Source: Nitrosomonas aestuarii
GTDB taxonomy: Bacteria; Pseudomonadota; Gammaproteobacteria; Burkholderiales; Nitrosomonadaceae
Reading direction: 5' to 3'
Length of the DNA: 64,000 bases
Assembly (NCBI RefSeq): GCF_003046585.1
Contig: NZ_QAAE01000003.1
Span: forward strand, 124,001 to 188,000
A program made the translations under genes and the position numbers. Under the pieces are notes generated by a model. It was not told where the DNA came from, made no database searches, and saw only the letters and a program-made list of their open reading frames with translations. This document shows, piece by piece, positions 25,760 through 35,659 of the stretch; positions within the stretch are counted from its first letter, which is position 1, and each line of letters starts with the position of its first letter.

Positions 25760-27970
25760 TTACATTTTGTCCAGTCTCATTGTTAGTGCGATACGTTTAC
25801 GTTTTTCATCTACTGTCAGCACTTTAACTTTTACAACTTGCCCGGCTTTGACAATGGCATGGGGATCGTTTACAAACTTGTTTGCCAGGGCGGAAATATG
25901 GACGAGTCCATCCTGATGCACGCCGATATCGATAAATGCACCAAAGGCAGCTACGTTGGTAACAACCCCTTCGAGCACCATACCCGGGTGTAAATCCTGG
26001 ATGGTTTCAACGCCTTCTTTGAATACTGCTGTGGTAAAGGTGGAGCGAGGATCGCGTCCTGGTTTTTCGAGTTCGTGCAAAATGTCCTTGACGGTTGGCA
26101 ATCCAAATTGCGCGTTGGTGTATTTTTCCGGGTGAATTAATTTTAAAACTGTCTGATTGCCGATCAATGCTGCAACATCCAGCTTAACATCCGTTAGAAT
26201 TTGCTCGACAAGCGGATAAGATTCCGGATGAACGGCAGAAGCATCAAGCGGGTTGGCGCCATCCAAGATGCGTAAAAAACCAGCTGCCTGCTCAAAGGTT
26301 TTTTCGCCCAGGCCGGAAACTTTCAGCAGGTCTGTGCGGCGGGTAAATATGCCTTTCTGATTACGATACGTGACGATACTGTGCGCAATTTTACTGTTAA
26401 GTCCGGCAACGTAACGCAGCAAAGCCATTGAAGCAGTATTCACATCGACTCCGACAGCATTGACGCTGTCTTCGACTACAGCGTCGAGTTTCTGTGCCAG
26501 TTGTTTCTGATTGACATCGTGCTGATACTGGCCGACACCGATAGATTTGGGGTCAATTTTAACCAGTTCCGCCAATGGATCTTGTAAGCGGCGCGCGATG
26601 GATACCGCGCCACGCAGTGATACATCCAGATCGGGTAGTTCTTCCGAGGCGAGTTGAGAGGCCGAGTAGACTGAAGCGCCGGCTTCTGAGATTATCAATG
26701 ATGTAAGTTTAAGCAGTGGGTGCTTTTTAACCAGATCTCTGACCAGGTTGTCGGTTTCTCTTGACGCTGTGCCGTTACCGATAGCAATCAGCGATGCATG
26801 ATATTGTTCTGCGAGCTGCTTTAAGGTTTCGACAGCGCCATGCCAGTCATTTTTCGGCGGATGCGGATATATTGTCGCGGTTGTGAGTACTTTCCCCGTT
26901 GCATTAATGACGGCGACTTTCACGCCTGTTCTTATTCCTGGATCAAGGCCAATGGTAATACGGGGGCCTGCGGGTGAAGCCAGCAGCAGCGCTTTCAGGT
27001 TTTGCGCAAAGACCTGAATAGCATCGGTTTCTGCGCGTTCCTGTAATTGATTCATGCACTCGGTCTGAAGGTGTACCAGGATTTTGCTGCGCCAGCTTGT
27101 ACGTACCGTATCGGTCAGCCATGCATCTGCTGGTCGTTTTTGATTATCAATATTGAATCGTTGTGCAATCAATGCCTCGCAGGGATTTAACAATGTGGCG
27201 CGTTTTTGTTCTGCGATTTCTGAATCCAGATACAGTTTTAGTTTCAAGACAGCTTCCCGTTCGCCACGTAACAATGCTAGTGCACGGTGCGACGGAATTT
27301 TGCTGATTGCTTCATGATAGTCATGGTAATCGACAAATCGAGTATCAATATCTTTTTTGTCCTTGGCAACCTTTGCGGTCAATACAGCGTGGGCTCCCAG
27401 GTAACCACGCAATGAATGCAGCAGCGGTGCATGTTCGGCAAAGCGCTCAATTAGAATATGTTGCGCGCCTTCCAGAGCCTGATTAATATCGGCGACGCCA
27501 GGATTGTCGCCTTCTTCGGTGATAAAAGGTCTTTTCAAGAACTTTTCTGCCTCGACTTCCGGATGTATCATTGGATTCTTCAACAATAAATCTGCCAATG
27601 GCTGCAAGCCAGCCTCATGTGCCAGCTGTGCTTTGGTGCGACGTTTTTTACGATATGGCAGATATAAATCTTCCAGTTTCGTTTTGTCCTCGGTCAGTGT
27701 AATGGCTTCATATAACTCCGGCGTCATTTTATTTTGTTTTTCTATTGCCAAAATAATTGCAGCACGTCTTTTCTCAAGCTCGCGCAGCGCTTGCAGACGC
27801 GTCTCCAGTAACCGTAACTGCACATCACTCAGTCCACCGGTTGTCTCCTTGCGGTAACGTGCGATAAAAGGCACGGTTGCGCCATCGTCGAGCATTTTGA
27901 CGGTAGCAGTGATTTGAGTTGACTTTACAGCGATTTCGCTGGCAAGGCGTTGTTCTATAGATGGCAGCAT
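25760..27970 (-). CDS. tex: Tex/YhgF family S1 RNA-binding transcription accessory protein
   Basis: 736 residues, full length for Tex. Order visible: N-terminal helical region (TVPFIARYRKETTGGLSD), the YqgF/RNase H-like domain (ITIGLDPGIRTGVKVAVI), helix-hairpin-helix repeats (DVNTASMALLRYVAGL and TDLLKVSGLGEKTFEQAAGF) and a C-terminal S1 domain (LEGVVTNVAAFGAFIDIGVH). Tex binds nucleic acids and influences transcription and RNA turnover. I chose the ATG at 27970; a TTG at 27982 in the same frame is possible. It is co-directional with ubiX upstream, about 107 bases apart. Confidence 0.93.
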   Translation of the reverse strand: MLPSIEQRLASEIAVKSTQITATVKMLDDGATVPFIARYRKETTGGLSDVQLRLLETRLQALRELEKRRAAIILAIEKQNKMTPELYEAITLTEDKTKLEDLYLPYRKKRRTKAQLAHEAGLQPLADLLLKNPMIHPEVEAEKFLKRPFITEEGDNPGVADINQALEGAQHILIERFAEHAPLLHSLRGYLGAHAVLTAKVAKDKKDIDTRFVDYHDYHEAISKIPSHRALALLRGEREAVLKLKLYLDSEIAEQKRATLLNPCEALIAQRFNIDNQKRPADAWLTDTVRTSWRSKILVHLQTECMNQLQERAETDAIQVFAQNLKALLLASPAGPRITIGLDPGIRTGVKVAVINATGKVLTTATIYPHPPKNDWHGAVETLKQLAEQYHASLIAIGNGTASRETDNLVRDLVKKHPLLKLTSLIISEAGASVYSASQLASEELPDLDVSLRGAVSIARRLQDPLAELVKIDPKSIGVGQYQHDVNQKQLAQKLDAVVEDSVNAVGVDVNTASMALLRYVAGLNSKIAHSIVTYRNQKGIFTRRTDLLKVSGLGEKTFEQAAGFLRILDGANPLDASAVHPESYPLVEQILTDVKLDVAALIGNQTVLKLIHPEKYTNAQFGLPTVKDILHELEKPGRDPRSTFTTAVFKEGVETIQDLHPGMVLEGVVTNVAAFGAFIDIGVHQDGLVHISALANKFVNDPHAIVKAGQVVKVKVLTVDEKRKRIALTMRLDKM

Positions 27971-28077
27971 AAAGGATTGCAATGGGTTAGCAGTATGGGA
28001 AATTAAACACCTGATACCTTGAGAATAACTAGTAACTTGTAGTCAGTGCTGGTTTGCCCAGGGAAGCGAATGGCAAC

Positions 28078-28686
28078 TCATTCTCCCCATCGCGGCATCA
28101 GTTGTTGTTCAAGTTTCAAGTGGTCAAGAATACGCGCGACGATAAAATCAACCAGATCCTGTATTGTATTCGGGTGATGATAAAAACCCGGATTTGCCGG
28201 TAAGATTATGGCCCCACAGCGTGACAGTTTGAGCATGTTTTCTAAGTGAATCGTAGAAAAAGGGCTTTCGCGTGGCACTAAAATAAGCTGTCGCTTTTCT
28301 TTGAGCATGACATCCGCCGCTCTCTCTATCAGATTTTCACTCATTCCAGCAGCTATGGCGGCAAGTGTACCCATGGTACAAGGGCAAACAACCATCGCAT
28401 CAGCAGGATTCGTACCCGAAGCGACCGGTGAGAACCACGCTTCGCGACCGAATACTTGTAACTGTCCAGTCGATGTGTTAAAAAATTGATTTAAAAAGGC
28501 TTCAGCTTCTTTGGGTTGTGAAGGGAGCGTTATGCCCATTTCCTGTTGTGCGACGATTTGCGCAACTTTGGAATAAAGTAAATAAACATGCTGCCCGTGC
28601 TGCAGCAGTGTCTCCAGTAAACGCATACCATAAGGCATTCCAGATGCACCGGTGAATGCGAGCGTAATGGTGCGAGGTTTGTTCAT
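28078..28686 (-). CDS. ubiX: UbiX flavin prenyltransferase
   Basis: 202 residues. UbiX attaches a dimethylallyl group to FMN to make the prenylated cofactor of the decarboxylase UbiD in ubiquinone synthesis. Seen: the N-terminal FMN-binding [20 protein letters not shown], the central [21 protein letters not shown] and the C-terminal [37 protein letters not shown]. No ubiD is in the window. It is the gene before tex on the minus strand. Confidence 0.94.
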   Translation of the reverse strand: MNKPRTITLAFTGASGMPYGMRLLETLLQHGQHVYLLYSKVAQIVAQQEMGITLPSQPKEAEAFLNQFFNTSTGQLQVFGREAWFSPVASGTNPADAMVVCPCTMGTLAAIAAGMSENLIERAADVMLKEKRQLILVPRESPFSTIHLENMLKLSRCGAIILPANPGFYHHPNTIQDLVDFIVARILDHLKLEQQLMPRWGE

Positions 28687-28845
28687 TGGATAGAATTTCA
28701 GCCAGGATGTACTTTATCGTAATTCGAGACTCATTTTAACTTAAAAATTGTAGTCGGATGGTGTCTAGAATGGATTGCTGTTTGTTAATAACACAGTGTA
28801 ATGAAGGATTATCGCAATGAGTTTAATGATGATGTTGTCAAATTT

Positions 28846-29814
28846 CTAAGGTTTTCCCGCTTTATTCACATCTGCCGGTAGATTAGCCATTTCCTGTTCA
28901 TGACGTTCGATAAAATCTTTGGTACTGTCTATTCCGCGTAACTGCAAAACGTAGTTACGTACGGCAGCTTCAACCAATACCGCCAGGTTGCGGCCTGCTG
29001 CAACGGGAATAATGACCTTGGGTATATCCACATTCATAATTGTTTCATTCAGGTTGCTGATCGGCAATCTTTCCAGTTGATAGGCTTCGGCGCTGGCTGT
29101 ATTTTGCAGGTGCACAATCAGCTTCATGTTTTTGTGCCGGCGAACAGCCGTTTCACCAAAAATAGTCCGGATATTTAACATACCGAGACCGCGAACTTCC
29201 AGATAATCGCGCAGAATTGGCGGACAGCGCCCTTCAAGTGTTTCCGGAGCTATGCGGCGCAGCTCAACGACATCGTCAGCGACGAGGCCATGTCCTCTGC
29301 TGATTAGTTCCAGTGCAAGTTCACTCTTGCCGACACCACTTTCACCGGTAATCATTACACCCATGCCCAAGACATCCAGAAGAACACCATGTAAGGAACA
29401 CGAAGGTGCCAATACAGTTCCCAAATGAGAACGCAGCAGCCAAATGACCTCTACGCTGGGGAAAGGTGAACCCCAAAGCGGTGTTTTGGTGACATCGGCC
29501 ATAGTGCGAAGAGGCTCAGGTGCGGGTGCACCGTCTGCTATGACGATGCAGGCAAGATTACTTTGTTTCAGAAGATCAAATTTTTTCTGCAGATTGTCGG
29601 AACCCAGGTTATTGACATAATCAACTTCATTGCGGCTGAGTACCTGTATCCAGTTCGGGTGTATGAAGTTAAGATGGCCGATTGTCCCCTGATTGGATTG
29701 TGCTATCCGGTCATCACTGAGTATTTTGTCTCCTTCGTCATTACCGGCTATCCAGGTTAACTTCAGTTTTTCCTTCTTATTTTCATAAAGTTCGGAAATG
29801 CTAATTTGAGACAT
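28846..29814 (-). CDS. hprK: HPr kinase/phosphorylase
   Basis: 322 residues from the ATG at 29814, which overlaps the ptsN end by 14 bases. The P-loop is GESGVGKSELALELISRGH, followed by VADDVVELRR; the HprK signature LEVRGLGMLNI and the C-terminal AAVRNYVLQLRGIDS are present. It phosphorylates a seryl residue of HPr. In betaproteobacteria it is paired with PtsN and HPr in a regulatory phosphotransferase branch rather than sugar import. An upstream start at 29832 is possible. No rapZ or ptsH follows; ubiX comes next after a 159-base gap. Confidence 0.94.
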   Translation of the reverse strand: MSQISISELYENKKEKLKLTWIAGNDEGDKILSDDRIAQSNQGTIGHLNFIHPNWIQVLSRNEVDYVNNLGSDNLQKKFDLLKQSNLACIVIADGAPAPEPLRTMADVTKTPLWGSPFPSVEVIWLLRSHLGTVLAPSCSLHGVLLDVLGMGVMITGESGVGKSELALELISRGHGLVADDVVELRRIAPETLEGRCPPILRDYLEVRGLGMLNIRTIFGETAVRRHKNMKLIVHLQNTASAEAYQLERLPISNLNETIMNVDIPKVIIPVAAGRNLAVLVEAAVRNYVLQLRGIDSTKDFIERHEQEMANLPADVNKAGKP

Positions 29815-30268
29815 TAGGTGACCATTCTTCAATCAGTTTATGGATTTCAGCAGCATTTCTACTGTTCAAAATACTTTCACGAAATTGTTTGTCACTAAAC
29901 ATCTGCGCAAGTTCGCTTAGAATTTGCAAATGCTGATCAGTTGCTTTCTCTGGAACCAGTAAAATACAGGCAATGTTGACCGGTTGCCCATCGGGTGCAT
30001 CAAATGGAATAGCTTCTTTCATTCTGACCAGCGCAGCGACTGCTTCACGGAGTCCTTTAATGCGTCCGTGCGGTATGGCAACACCCTGGCCCAAACCTGT
30101 AGAACCCAGTTTCTCACGTGCGAATAAGCTGTCAAATACTTGACTGCGCGCAATTTGAATTGTGTTTTCAAACAATAGGCCTGCTTGTTCAAATACGCGT
30201 TTTTTGCTTGCCACATCCAGATCAACGATGACGTTAGACTGTGGCAAGAGTTGTGAAATAAGATTCAT
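29801..30268 (-). CDS. ptsN: PTS IIA-like nitrogen regulatory protein PtsN (EIIA-Ntr)
   Basis: 155 residues, family length. The phospho-acceptor histidine is His67 in GVAIPHGRI, with GSTGLG before it and ILLVPEKATDQHLQILSELA after it. PtsN takes phosphate from the Ntr phosphotransferase chain and tunes potassium, nitrogen and stress responses. It stands between hpf and hprK, downstream of rpoN, the usual proteobacterial arrangement, and overlaps the hprK start. Confidence 0.94.
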   Translation of the reverse strand: MNLISQLLPQSNVIVDLDVASKKRVFEQAGLLFENTIQIARSQVFDSLFAREKLGSTGLGQGVAIPHGRIKGLREAVAALVRMKEAIPFDAPDGQPVNIACILLVPEKATDQHLQILSELAQMFSDKQFRESILNSRNAAEIHKLIEEWSPNVSN

Positions 30269-30320
30269 GAATTTTATCTAAAATAATGAAATTTTTGGTT
30301 TCCATGTGTTTTGAATTTGA

Positions 30321-30644
30321 TTATTCAAACTCTTGATCTTTCAAGGTGCCATGATTTCTTTTTTCAAGGTTTTTTTCTTTATGTTTTAGAACCTGACGGT
30401 CGAGTTTGTCAATCAAACTGTCGATTGATGCGTACATATCTGTACCATCAGCTTCGACAAATATATCTTTACCTGGAATATGTAAATTAGCTTCTGCTTT
30501 TTGCTTATGTTTTTCAACGGATAAAATAACACTAACTTCAATAACATGATCAAAATGGCGCGTAATTTTGCTGAGTTTAGAATTGACATAGTCGCGCATC
30601 GCTGGCGTTACTTCTACATGGTTTCCAGTTAGTTTTAGATTCAT
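30321..30644 (-). CDS. hpf: Ribosome hibernation promoting factor, short form
   Basis: 107 residues: the S30EA/HPF fold with [20 protein letters not shown], the [16 protein letters not shown] strand and [19 protein letters not shown], then a short basic tail. It lacks the extra C-terminal dimerisation domain of long HPF, so it fits the short gammaproteobacterial/betaproteobacterial type that works with RMF-like partners. It follows rpoN by 18 bases and is very likely co-transcribed with it. Confidence 0.93.
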   Translation of the reverse strand: MNLKLTGNHVEVTPAMRDYVNSKLSKITRHFDHVIEVSVILSVEKHKQKAEANLHIPGKDIFVEADGTDMYASIDSLIDKLDRQVLKHKEKNLEKRNHGTLKDQEFE

Positions 30645-30662
30645 GTTGTTTCCTTTAGATTG

Positions 30663-32081
30663 TTAAAATGTTTTACGAAGATTCGCTGGCGGTATATGCA
30701 TAGATTCCCGGTATTTGGCAATGGTTCTGCGTGCTACCACGATGCCTTGTTCTTCCAGGATGTTCGCAATCTTGTTGTCGCTAAGAGGTTTCTTAGTATT
30801 TTCTTTCTGAATGAGTTGTTTGATTAACGCACGAATCGCAGTTGCCGAGCAGGCGCCACCTGTATCCGTAGCAACATGGCTGCCGAAAAAATATTTGAGT
30901 TCGAGAATGCCGCGCGGGGTACGCATGAATTTCTGGGTGGTTACGCGTGATACCGTCGACTCATGTAACTCCAGGGATTCTGCAATTTCACGCAATATGA
31001 GCGGCCTCATGGCAATTTCACCATGTTCAAAAAACTGTTGTTGCCGTTCGACGATTGCATTCGATACTTTTAAAATGGTACTTGAGCGTTGCTGAAGATT
31101 CTTTATGAGCCACTTGGCTTCTGTTAATTGAGTAGACAGACCTTGTGATGATTCTTCGTGTTTTTGTTTAAGAATGTTTGCATAAAAATGGTTAATGTTT
31201 AGCCGCGGTACCGCGTCCATGTTCAGATTGGCAACCCAGGCGCCATTAACCTTGCTGACAATAATGTCAGGAATTATGTATCGTGTATCGGTGTTACTGA
31301 AATCTGAACCGGGTTTGGGATTCAAATTGGTAATTAATTTTTGTATCACACGTAAACTCTGATCGTCACATTTTAATAGTCTTTTAATCAGGGCAAAGTC
31401 ATGCGATGCCAGCACATCTAAATATTGCGCCACAATTTCAATTGCCTGATTTAAATGTGGCGTATCCTCAGGTAAATTTTGTAACTGTAATAAAAGACAT
31501 TCTTGCAGATTGCGTGCGCCAACGCCGGGAGGATCCAGATGCTGAAGATATGTAAGCGACTGATTAAGGTCATCAATGTTGATGCCTAATTCGACCGGCA
31601 GCATTTCTAATAGCTCATTCAGATCCTGTATTAAATAACCGTCGTCATCCAGGCTGTCAATCAGCAGGGTGGTAATCTTTTTCTCTCTTTCCGATGCATG
31701 ACTGAGCGATATCTGCTGATTCAGATATTCTCTGAGGCTGACCGGCTCAGCGGCTATTTGTGGTATTTCATATTCGTCATTGTGTGTATTGTTGGAATAA
31801 GTGCTTCCCTCAGACCAATCAAGGCTGTAATCCTGATCTGTTTGGGCTGCTTCTTTTCCATCTAATGCGGTGTCCGGTTGTGATTCATTTTTAGTTTCAT
31901 CTGAATCAAATAATTTCGCGTTCCAACCCTCATTCAATTCCAATAGTGGATTTTCCTGAATGATGCGCTCTATCTCCTGGTTTAGTTCAAGCGTTGACAA
32001 TTGCAACAATCGTATCGATTGTTGCAATTGTGGCGTAAGATTTAGCTGTTGTGATAATTTTAATTGGAGCGTTGGTTTCAT
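30663..32081 (-). CDS. rpoN: RNA polymerase sigma-54 factor RpoN
   Basis: 472 residues. Region I is the Gln/Leu-rich start (LKLSQQLNLTPQLQQSIRLL, then ENPLLEL), region II is acidic (about 50-110), region III carries the core-binding part (DLNQSLTYLQHLDPPGVGAR) and the C-terminus has the helix-turn-helix plus the RpoN box ARRTIAKYRE. It directs transcription from -24/-12 promoters with activator ATPases. A matching promoter lies in this window at 15125-15144. The gene sits between lptB and hpf in the usual order. Confidence 0.96.
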   Translation of the reverse strand: MKPTLQLKLSQQLNLTPQLQQSIRLLQLSTLELNQEIERIIQENPLLELNEGWNAKLFDSDETKNESQPDTALDGKEAAQTDQDYSLDWSEGSTYSNNTHNDEYEIPQIAAEPVSLREYLNQQISLSHASEREKKITTLLIDSLDDDGYLIQDLNELLEMLPVELGINIDDLNQSLTYLQHLDPPGVGARNLQECLLLQLQNLPEDTPHLNQAIEIVAQYLDVLASHDFALIKRLLKCDDQSLRVIQKLITNLNPKPGSDFSNTDTRYIIPDIIVSKVNGAWVANLNMDAVPRLNINHFYANILKQKHEESSQGLSTQLTEAKWLIKNLQQRSSTILKVSNAIVERQQQFFEHGEIAMRPLILREIAESLELHESTVSRVTTQKFMRTPRGILELKYFFGSHVATDTGGACSATAIRALIKQLIQKENTKKPLSDNKIANILEEQGIVVARRTIAKYRESMHIPPANLRKTF

Positions 32082-32135
32082 AGTCTCAAGAAACAGCCGG
32101 TTTGTTGACTAAAGTAAAAGATAAAGTATTACTTA

Positions 32136-32858
32136 TCACAACTGAAAATGCTCTCCCAAATAAACCTTTCTTACGTGCTCATTATAAATGATTTCATCTG
32201 GCTTGCCTTGTGCTAATACTTTCCCTTCACTGATGATATAAGCACGATCACAGATGCCTAACGTTTCGCGAACATTATGGTCGGTAATTAAAACACCGAT
32301 ATCCCGTTCTTTCAGGAAACTGATAACTTTCTGGATATCCATGACTGCAATAGGATCAACACCTGCAAAGGGTTCGTCGAGCAAAATAAACCGAGGGCGA
32401 GAAGCAAGTGCGCGCGCAATTTCTACACGTCGACGCTCTCCACCCGATAGACTGACAGCAGGGCTGCTACGGATATGGCTGATATGCAAATCATGTAACA
32501 AATCATCCAGTTCCCGTTGTAACTGATCATCACTCAAACGATGTAATTCCAGAATAGCGAGAATATTTTCTTCGACAGAAAGCCGTTTGAATATAGAGGC
32601 TTCCTGTGGCAGATAACTGAGACCCAGATGCGCTCTTTTATGTATCGGAAGTTGACTTAAACTGCGATCATCCAGAAAAATATTCCCGTTATCCAACGGC
32701 ACCAAGCCGACCACCATGTAAAAACAGGTTGTTTTACCGGCACCATTGGGTCCCAGCAAACCGATCACTTCACCACTGCTCAGTGAAAAGGAGACATCAT
32801 GAACCACTGTGCGTGATTTGTAACGTTTTTTTAAATATTCAGCTTTTAGTATACTCAT
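32136..32858 (-). CDS. lptB: LPS export ABC transporter ATPase LptB
   Basis: 240 residues with Walker [11 protein letters not shown]-loop [14 protein letters not shown], signature [15 protein letters not shown], Walker [17 protein letters not shown] and the H-loop [12 protein letters not shown], the set typical of LptB. It powers extraction of LPS from the inner membrane through LptFG, which are not in this window. It follows lptA by 24 bases and precedes rpoN by 54. Confidence 0.96.
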   Translation of the reverse strand: MSILKAEYLKKRYKSRTVVHDVSFSLSSGEVIGLLGPNGAGKTTCFYMVVGLVPLDNGNIFLDDRSLSQLPIHKRAHLGLSYLPQEASIFKRLSVEENILAILELHRLSDDQLQRELDDLLHDLHISHIRSSPAVSLSGGERRRVEIARALASRPRFILLDEPFAGVDPIAVMDIQKVISFLKERDIGVLITDHNVRETLGICDRAYIISEGKVLAQGKPDEIIYNEHVRKVYLGEHFQL

Positions 32859-32882
32859 GAATAATCGTATATGTTCAGACGT

Positions 32883-33440
32883 TTATTCGGGAGGCGGCGT
32901 ATCTGATTCGACTTCCTCAGATAGGGTTTTTGGTTGAATAATAATACGTACCCGATTGTCAGCGCCTGTTTCTACGCCACGTTCGTTACTGCCAATAACT
33001 TGAAAAAACTCGCTATTCATGTTGTAAGAAATATAATCTCCATTTACTTCGTCCAGACCTCGTTTTAGACGGGCCTGTCTAAACAATTCAATTTTATCTG
33101 TTTTGCTGTCATATTCGACACGTCTGCTCCAACCTTCAATATATTCATCAATACCATCACGTTTTTGACGAAAACTGACCAGGTTACCCGTGGCGGTAGC
33201 AAAGCGGAATCCGTTGATGTCTTCTTTCATGATGACTTTATCGGCGTTGATGCGCAATGTACCTTGTGTCAGTATGACATTGCCGGTAAAAACGCTGACA
33301 CGCGTGGAATCCTTACGATTAATATCTTCAACGGTAGCACGATCGGCTTCAAGATGAATTGGCTTGTCTCGATCGGCGCGTTCAGCCAGCACATTAAATG
33401 AAAAAATTGAAAAAAAACAAATAATGAAAAAGATTTTCAT
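32883..33440 (-). CDS. lptA: LPS transport periplasmic protein LptA
   Basis: 185 residues. Signal peptide about 1-18 (ending VLA), then the OstA/LptA beta-jellyroll pattern: DKPIHLEADRATVEDINRKD, VFTGNVILTQGTLRINADKV, ATGNLVSFRQKRDG and ITYN-like strands ending near residue 165. LptA forms the periplasmic bridge for LPS between LptC and LptD. The acidic, Pro-rich tail (DTPPPE) is usual. It lies 11 bases after lptC. Confidence 0.92.
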   Translation of the reverse strand: MKIFFIICFFSIFSFNVLAERADRDKPIHLEADRATVEDINRKDSTRVSVFTGNVILTQGTLRINADKVIMKEDINGFRFATATGNLVSFRQKRDGIDEYIEGWSRRVEYDSKTDKIELFRQARLKRGLDEVNGDYISYNMNSEFFQVIGSNERGVETGADNRVRIIIQPKTLSEEVESDTPPPE

Positions 33441-33451
33441 AAATTATAGAA

Positions 33452-34015
33452 TTATTGATCAATAGCGCGAACACGGGACAAAAGTTCGATCATACCCGTC
33501 TCATTATCCAATTGCAGGCCTATTGCATGGACAGTCGTGTTCATTCTCGAGAGTGTTACATTTTTATCTGTTTTAACCATATCTTCATCTGGAATGAGAT
33601 GGAGCATATCTGTTTTCATTGTTATTTTTCCTTTATTATCTTCATCTCCTCTTATAACGGTAACATTACCATTTAGAAAGATATTTTCACCATTACCGTG
33701 TATTTCGGCTTGATCGGCAAATACACGAAAAAGGGGCTTTCCCGGTTTGGTATTAATAAAATGAACTTGGTCCAATCGTGTGAGGTCCTGACCCAAGTAA
33801 TGAAACATTTTTTTTGCATGGAAAACACGGTGGACCGCATTGTCATGATCAATACGCAGACCGGAAAGGTCTTCAATTATATAATCGGGCAGTTGGAAAA
33901 AATCGGTACCCGTTTCTGTCGACAGCGGCTTGGTTACCTTGTCCAGCCAAAAAGTCAATGCACCTAAACCGATAAATAGAATGAGATAGAAGTTGAAGTA
34001 TGAACGCCGAAACAT
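33452..34015 (-). CDS. lptC: LPS export protein LptC
   Basis: 187 residues with one N-terminal membrane anchor (about 5-25, FNFYLILFIGLGALTFWL) and a periplasmic jellyroll with YIIEDLSGLRIDHDNAVHRV, then FADQAEIHGNGENIFLNGNV and MKTDMLHLIPDEDMVKTDKN. It takes LPS from LptB2FG and passes it to LptA. It is the first gene of the lptC-lptA-lptB-rpoN-hpf-ptsN-hprK run; kdsC, commonly found before it, is absent here. Confidence 0.9.
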   Translation of the reverse strand: MFRRSYFNFYLILFIGLGALTFWLDKVTKPLSTETGTDFFQLPDYIIEDLSGLRIDHDNAVHRVFHAKKMFHYLGQDLTRLDQVHFINTKPGKPLFRVFADQAEIHGNGENIFLNGNVTVIRGDEDNKGKITMKTDMLHLIPDEDMVKTDKNVTLSRMNTTVHAIGLQLDNETGMIELLSRVRAIDQ

Positions 34016-34414
34016 GGGAATATAAGTTCAGAAGGCTATTGTATTGTCATAAATTTTATGAAAATTATGTGACTTAGCAATGCAGCCGGGTCCGGATTTG
34101 GAGTTTACAGGCTTGAGCAGGCAGAAAAGCACTCACGACTTATTAAAGATACAAGATAAATGAAATGAGAATTATATCAGAACTTACTTCTACAATTGCA
34201 TGTCCTTAAGGATAGATAGGTATCCTTGTTTTGGATTGCTAATACTAAGAAGTTTGTAGTTTGAATTCGTCGATTGGCGCGAAACTCCTGCAGGCAGTAC
34301 GCTGAACCGACTTATTTTGTATAATAAATTTGGGTCTCACGTTTGAATCCGTTTTCTACTATGGTAATGTGCGAATTTTGATTGTTAATATATTGGATAA
34401 AATTAAAATTGATA
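34016..34414. other. Gene-free divergent region between lptC and nadA
   Basis: About 400 bases separate the divergent lptC and nadA genes, and must hold both promoters. No coding frame is convincing. A short hairpin AAGGATA/TATCCTT with a 6-base loop lies around 34209-34227, followed by GTTTT; it could be a weak terminator or an operator-like palindrome. I could not assign a -35/-10 pair with confidence. Confidence 0.5.
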
Positions 34415-35512
34415 ATGCAAGCAGAAGCGATTAATTTTGAAAGTTTTGACGACATACAGGATGAAGCATGTGTGCAGCGTATTGAAGAAGCAAAGCGCAG
34501 TTTAGGGAAAAGCACGGTTATTTTAGCGCATCATTATCAGCGTGCGGATGTATACCGCCATGCCGATCTGACGGGCGATTCCTTAAAGCTTGCTTATCAG
34601 GCTGCAAAAACGGATGCGGATTATCTGGTTTTTTGCGGTGTTCACTTCATGGCAGAAGTCGCTGATATTCTGTCCAGTAATGAGCAAACCGTGATTCTGC
34701 CTGATTTGGCTGCAGGATGTTCGATGGCAGATATGGCGAACCTGACAAAAGTCGAACGTGCGTGGCGCGAATTGGCAGAAATTTTGTCACCCGAAGAAAT
34801 GGTGACGCCAGTGACTTATATCAATTCGGCTGCCGACTTAAAAGCTTTTTGTGGCGAGCATGGCGGCATTGTTTGTACTTCCAGTAATGCTGTCAAGATT
34901 CTCGAATGGTCTTTTCAGCAACGCGAAAAGGTATTGTTTTTTCCAGATCAACATCTTGGTCGTTGGAGCGGACATCAACTCGGTATCTCACTTGATGAAA
35001 TGCAGGTGTGGGATTTTGATCAGCCAATGGGGGGATTGACACCGGAACAAATAAAGCAAGCCAAAATTTTGTTATGGAAAGGTCATTGCTCAGTTCATCA
35101 AATGTTCCAGCCCCAACATATTCTCAAGTTTCGTAACCAACATCCTGACGGTATTGTCATATCACATCCTGAATGCAGTTTCGAAGTTTGTAATGCATCC
35201 GACTATGTCGGCTCAACAGAATATATTATCCGAACGATTGCCGAAGCCAAGGAGGGTACGCGTTGGCTGGTAGGCACTGAATTAAATTTGGTGAGCAGAA
35301 TTGCCGAAGAATTCAAACCGCAGAACAAAATTGTTCAATTTATGTCGCCATTGGTTTGTATGTGTTCAACCATGGCACGTATCGACCCGCAGCATTTAAC
35401 CTGGGCTTTAGAGAATCTAGCCAATGGTGTAGTTGTAAACCAAATTCGAGTACCTCAATCTGAAGCTGAATTGGCAAAACTTGCTTTGGATCGTATGCTG
35501 ACTATTTCTTAA
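34415..35512 (+). CDS. nadA: Quinolinate synthase NadA
   Basis: 365 residues from the ATG at 34415; an upstream in-frame start at 34382 adds 11 hydrophobic residues outside the family pattern. NadA condenses iminoaspartate and dihydroxyacetone phosphate to quinolinate for NAD synthesis, using a [4Fe-4S] cluster. Three cysteines suited to the cluster are in VFCGVHFMAEVA, in the HPECSFEV/CNASDYVGSTEYI segment and in LVCMCSTMARI. ILAHHYQRADV and DLTGDSLKLA mark the N-terminal domain. nadB and nadC are not in the window. Confidence 0.94.
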   Translation: MQAEAINFESFDDIQDEACVQRIEEAKRSLGKSTVILAHHYQRADVYRHADLTGDSLKLAYQAAKTDADYLVFCGVHFMAEVADILSSNEQTVILPDLAAGCSMADMANLTKVERAWRELAEILSPEEMVTPVTYINSAADLKAFCGEHGGIVCTSSNAVKILEWSFQQREKVLFFPDQHLGRWSGHQLGISLDEMQVWDFDQPMGGLTPEQIKQAKILLWKGHCSVHQMFQPQHILKFRNQHPDGIVISHPECSFEVCNASDYVGSTEYIIRTIAEAKEGTRWLVGTELNLVSRIAEEFKPQNKIVQFMSPLVCMCSTMARIDPQHLTWALENLANGVVVNQIRVPQSEAELAKLALDRMLTIS

Positions 35513-35562
35513 AGGCGCCGGATTACAACTTGCTGATGGCCTCGGTTGAGCGGTTACCGTGT

Positions 35563-35634
35563 GTTGAAAAACTATCTGCGATACTGCGCAGCGTTTATTT
35601 CCTTGCATCGCTTGCCTTGAAAACGTTTTTCAAC
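35563..35634. repeat. Dispersed palindromic repeat, copy 1
   Basis: GTTGAAAAAC (35563-35572) and GTTTTTCAAC (35625-35634) are perfect inverted ends of a 72-base unit with GAAAAACTATCTGCG at its left. A second copy lies at 50046-50108 and a diverged third at 41681-41714. It starts 50 bases after the nadA stop; a role in transcript end formation is possible. Confidence 0.75.
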
Positions 35635-35659
35635 GACCTGTTAAGTTAAATGTAACCGC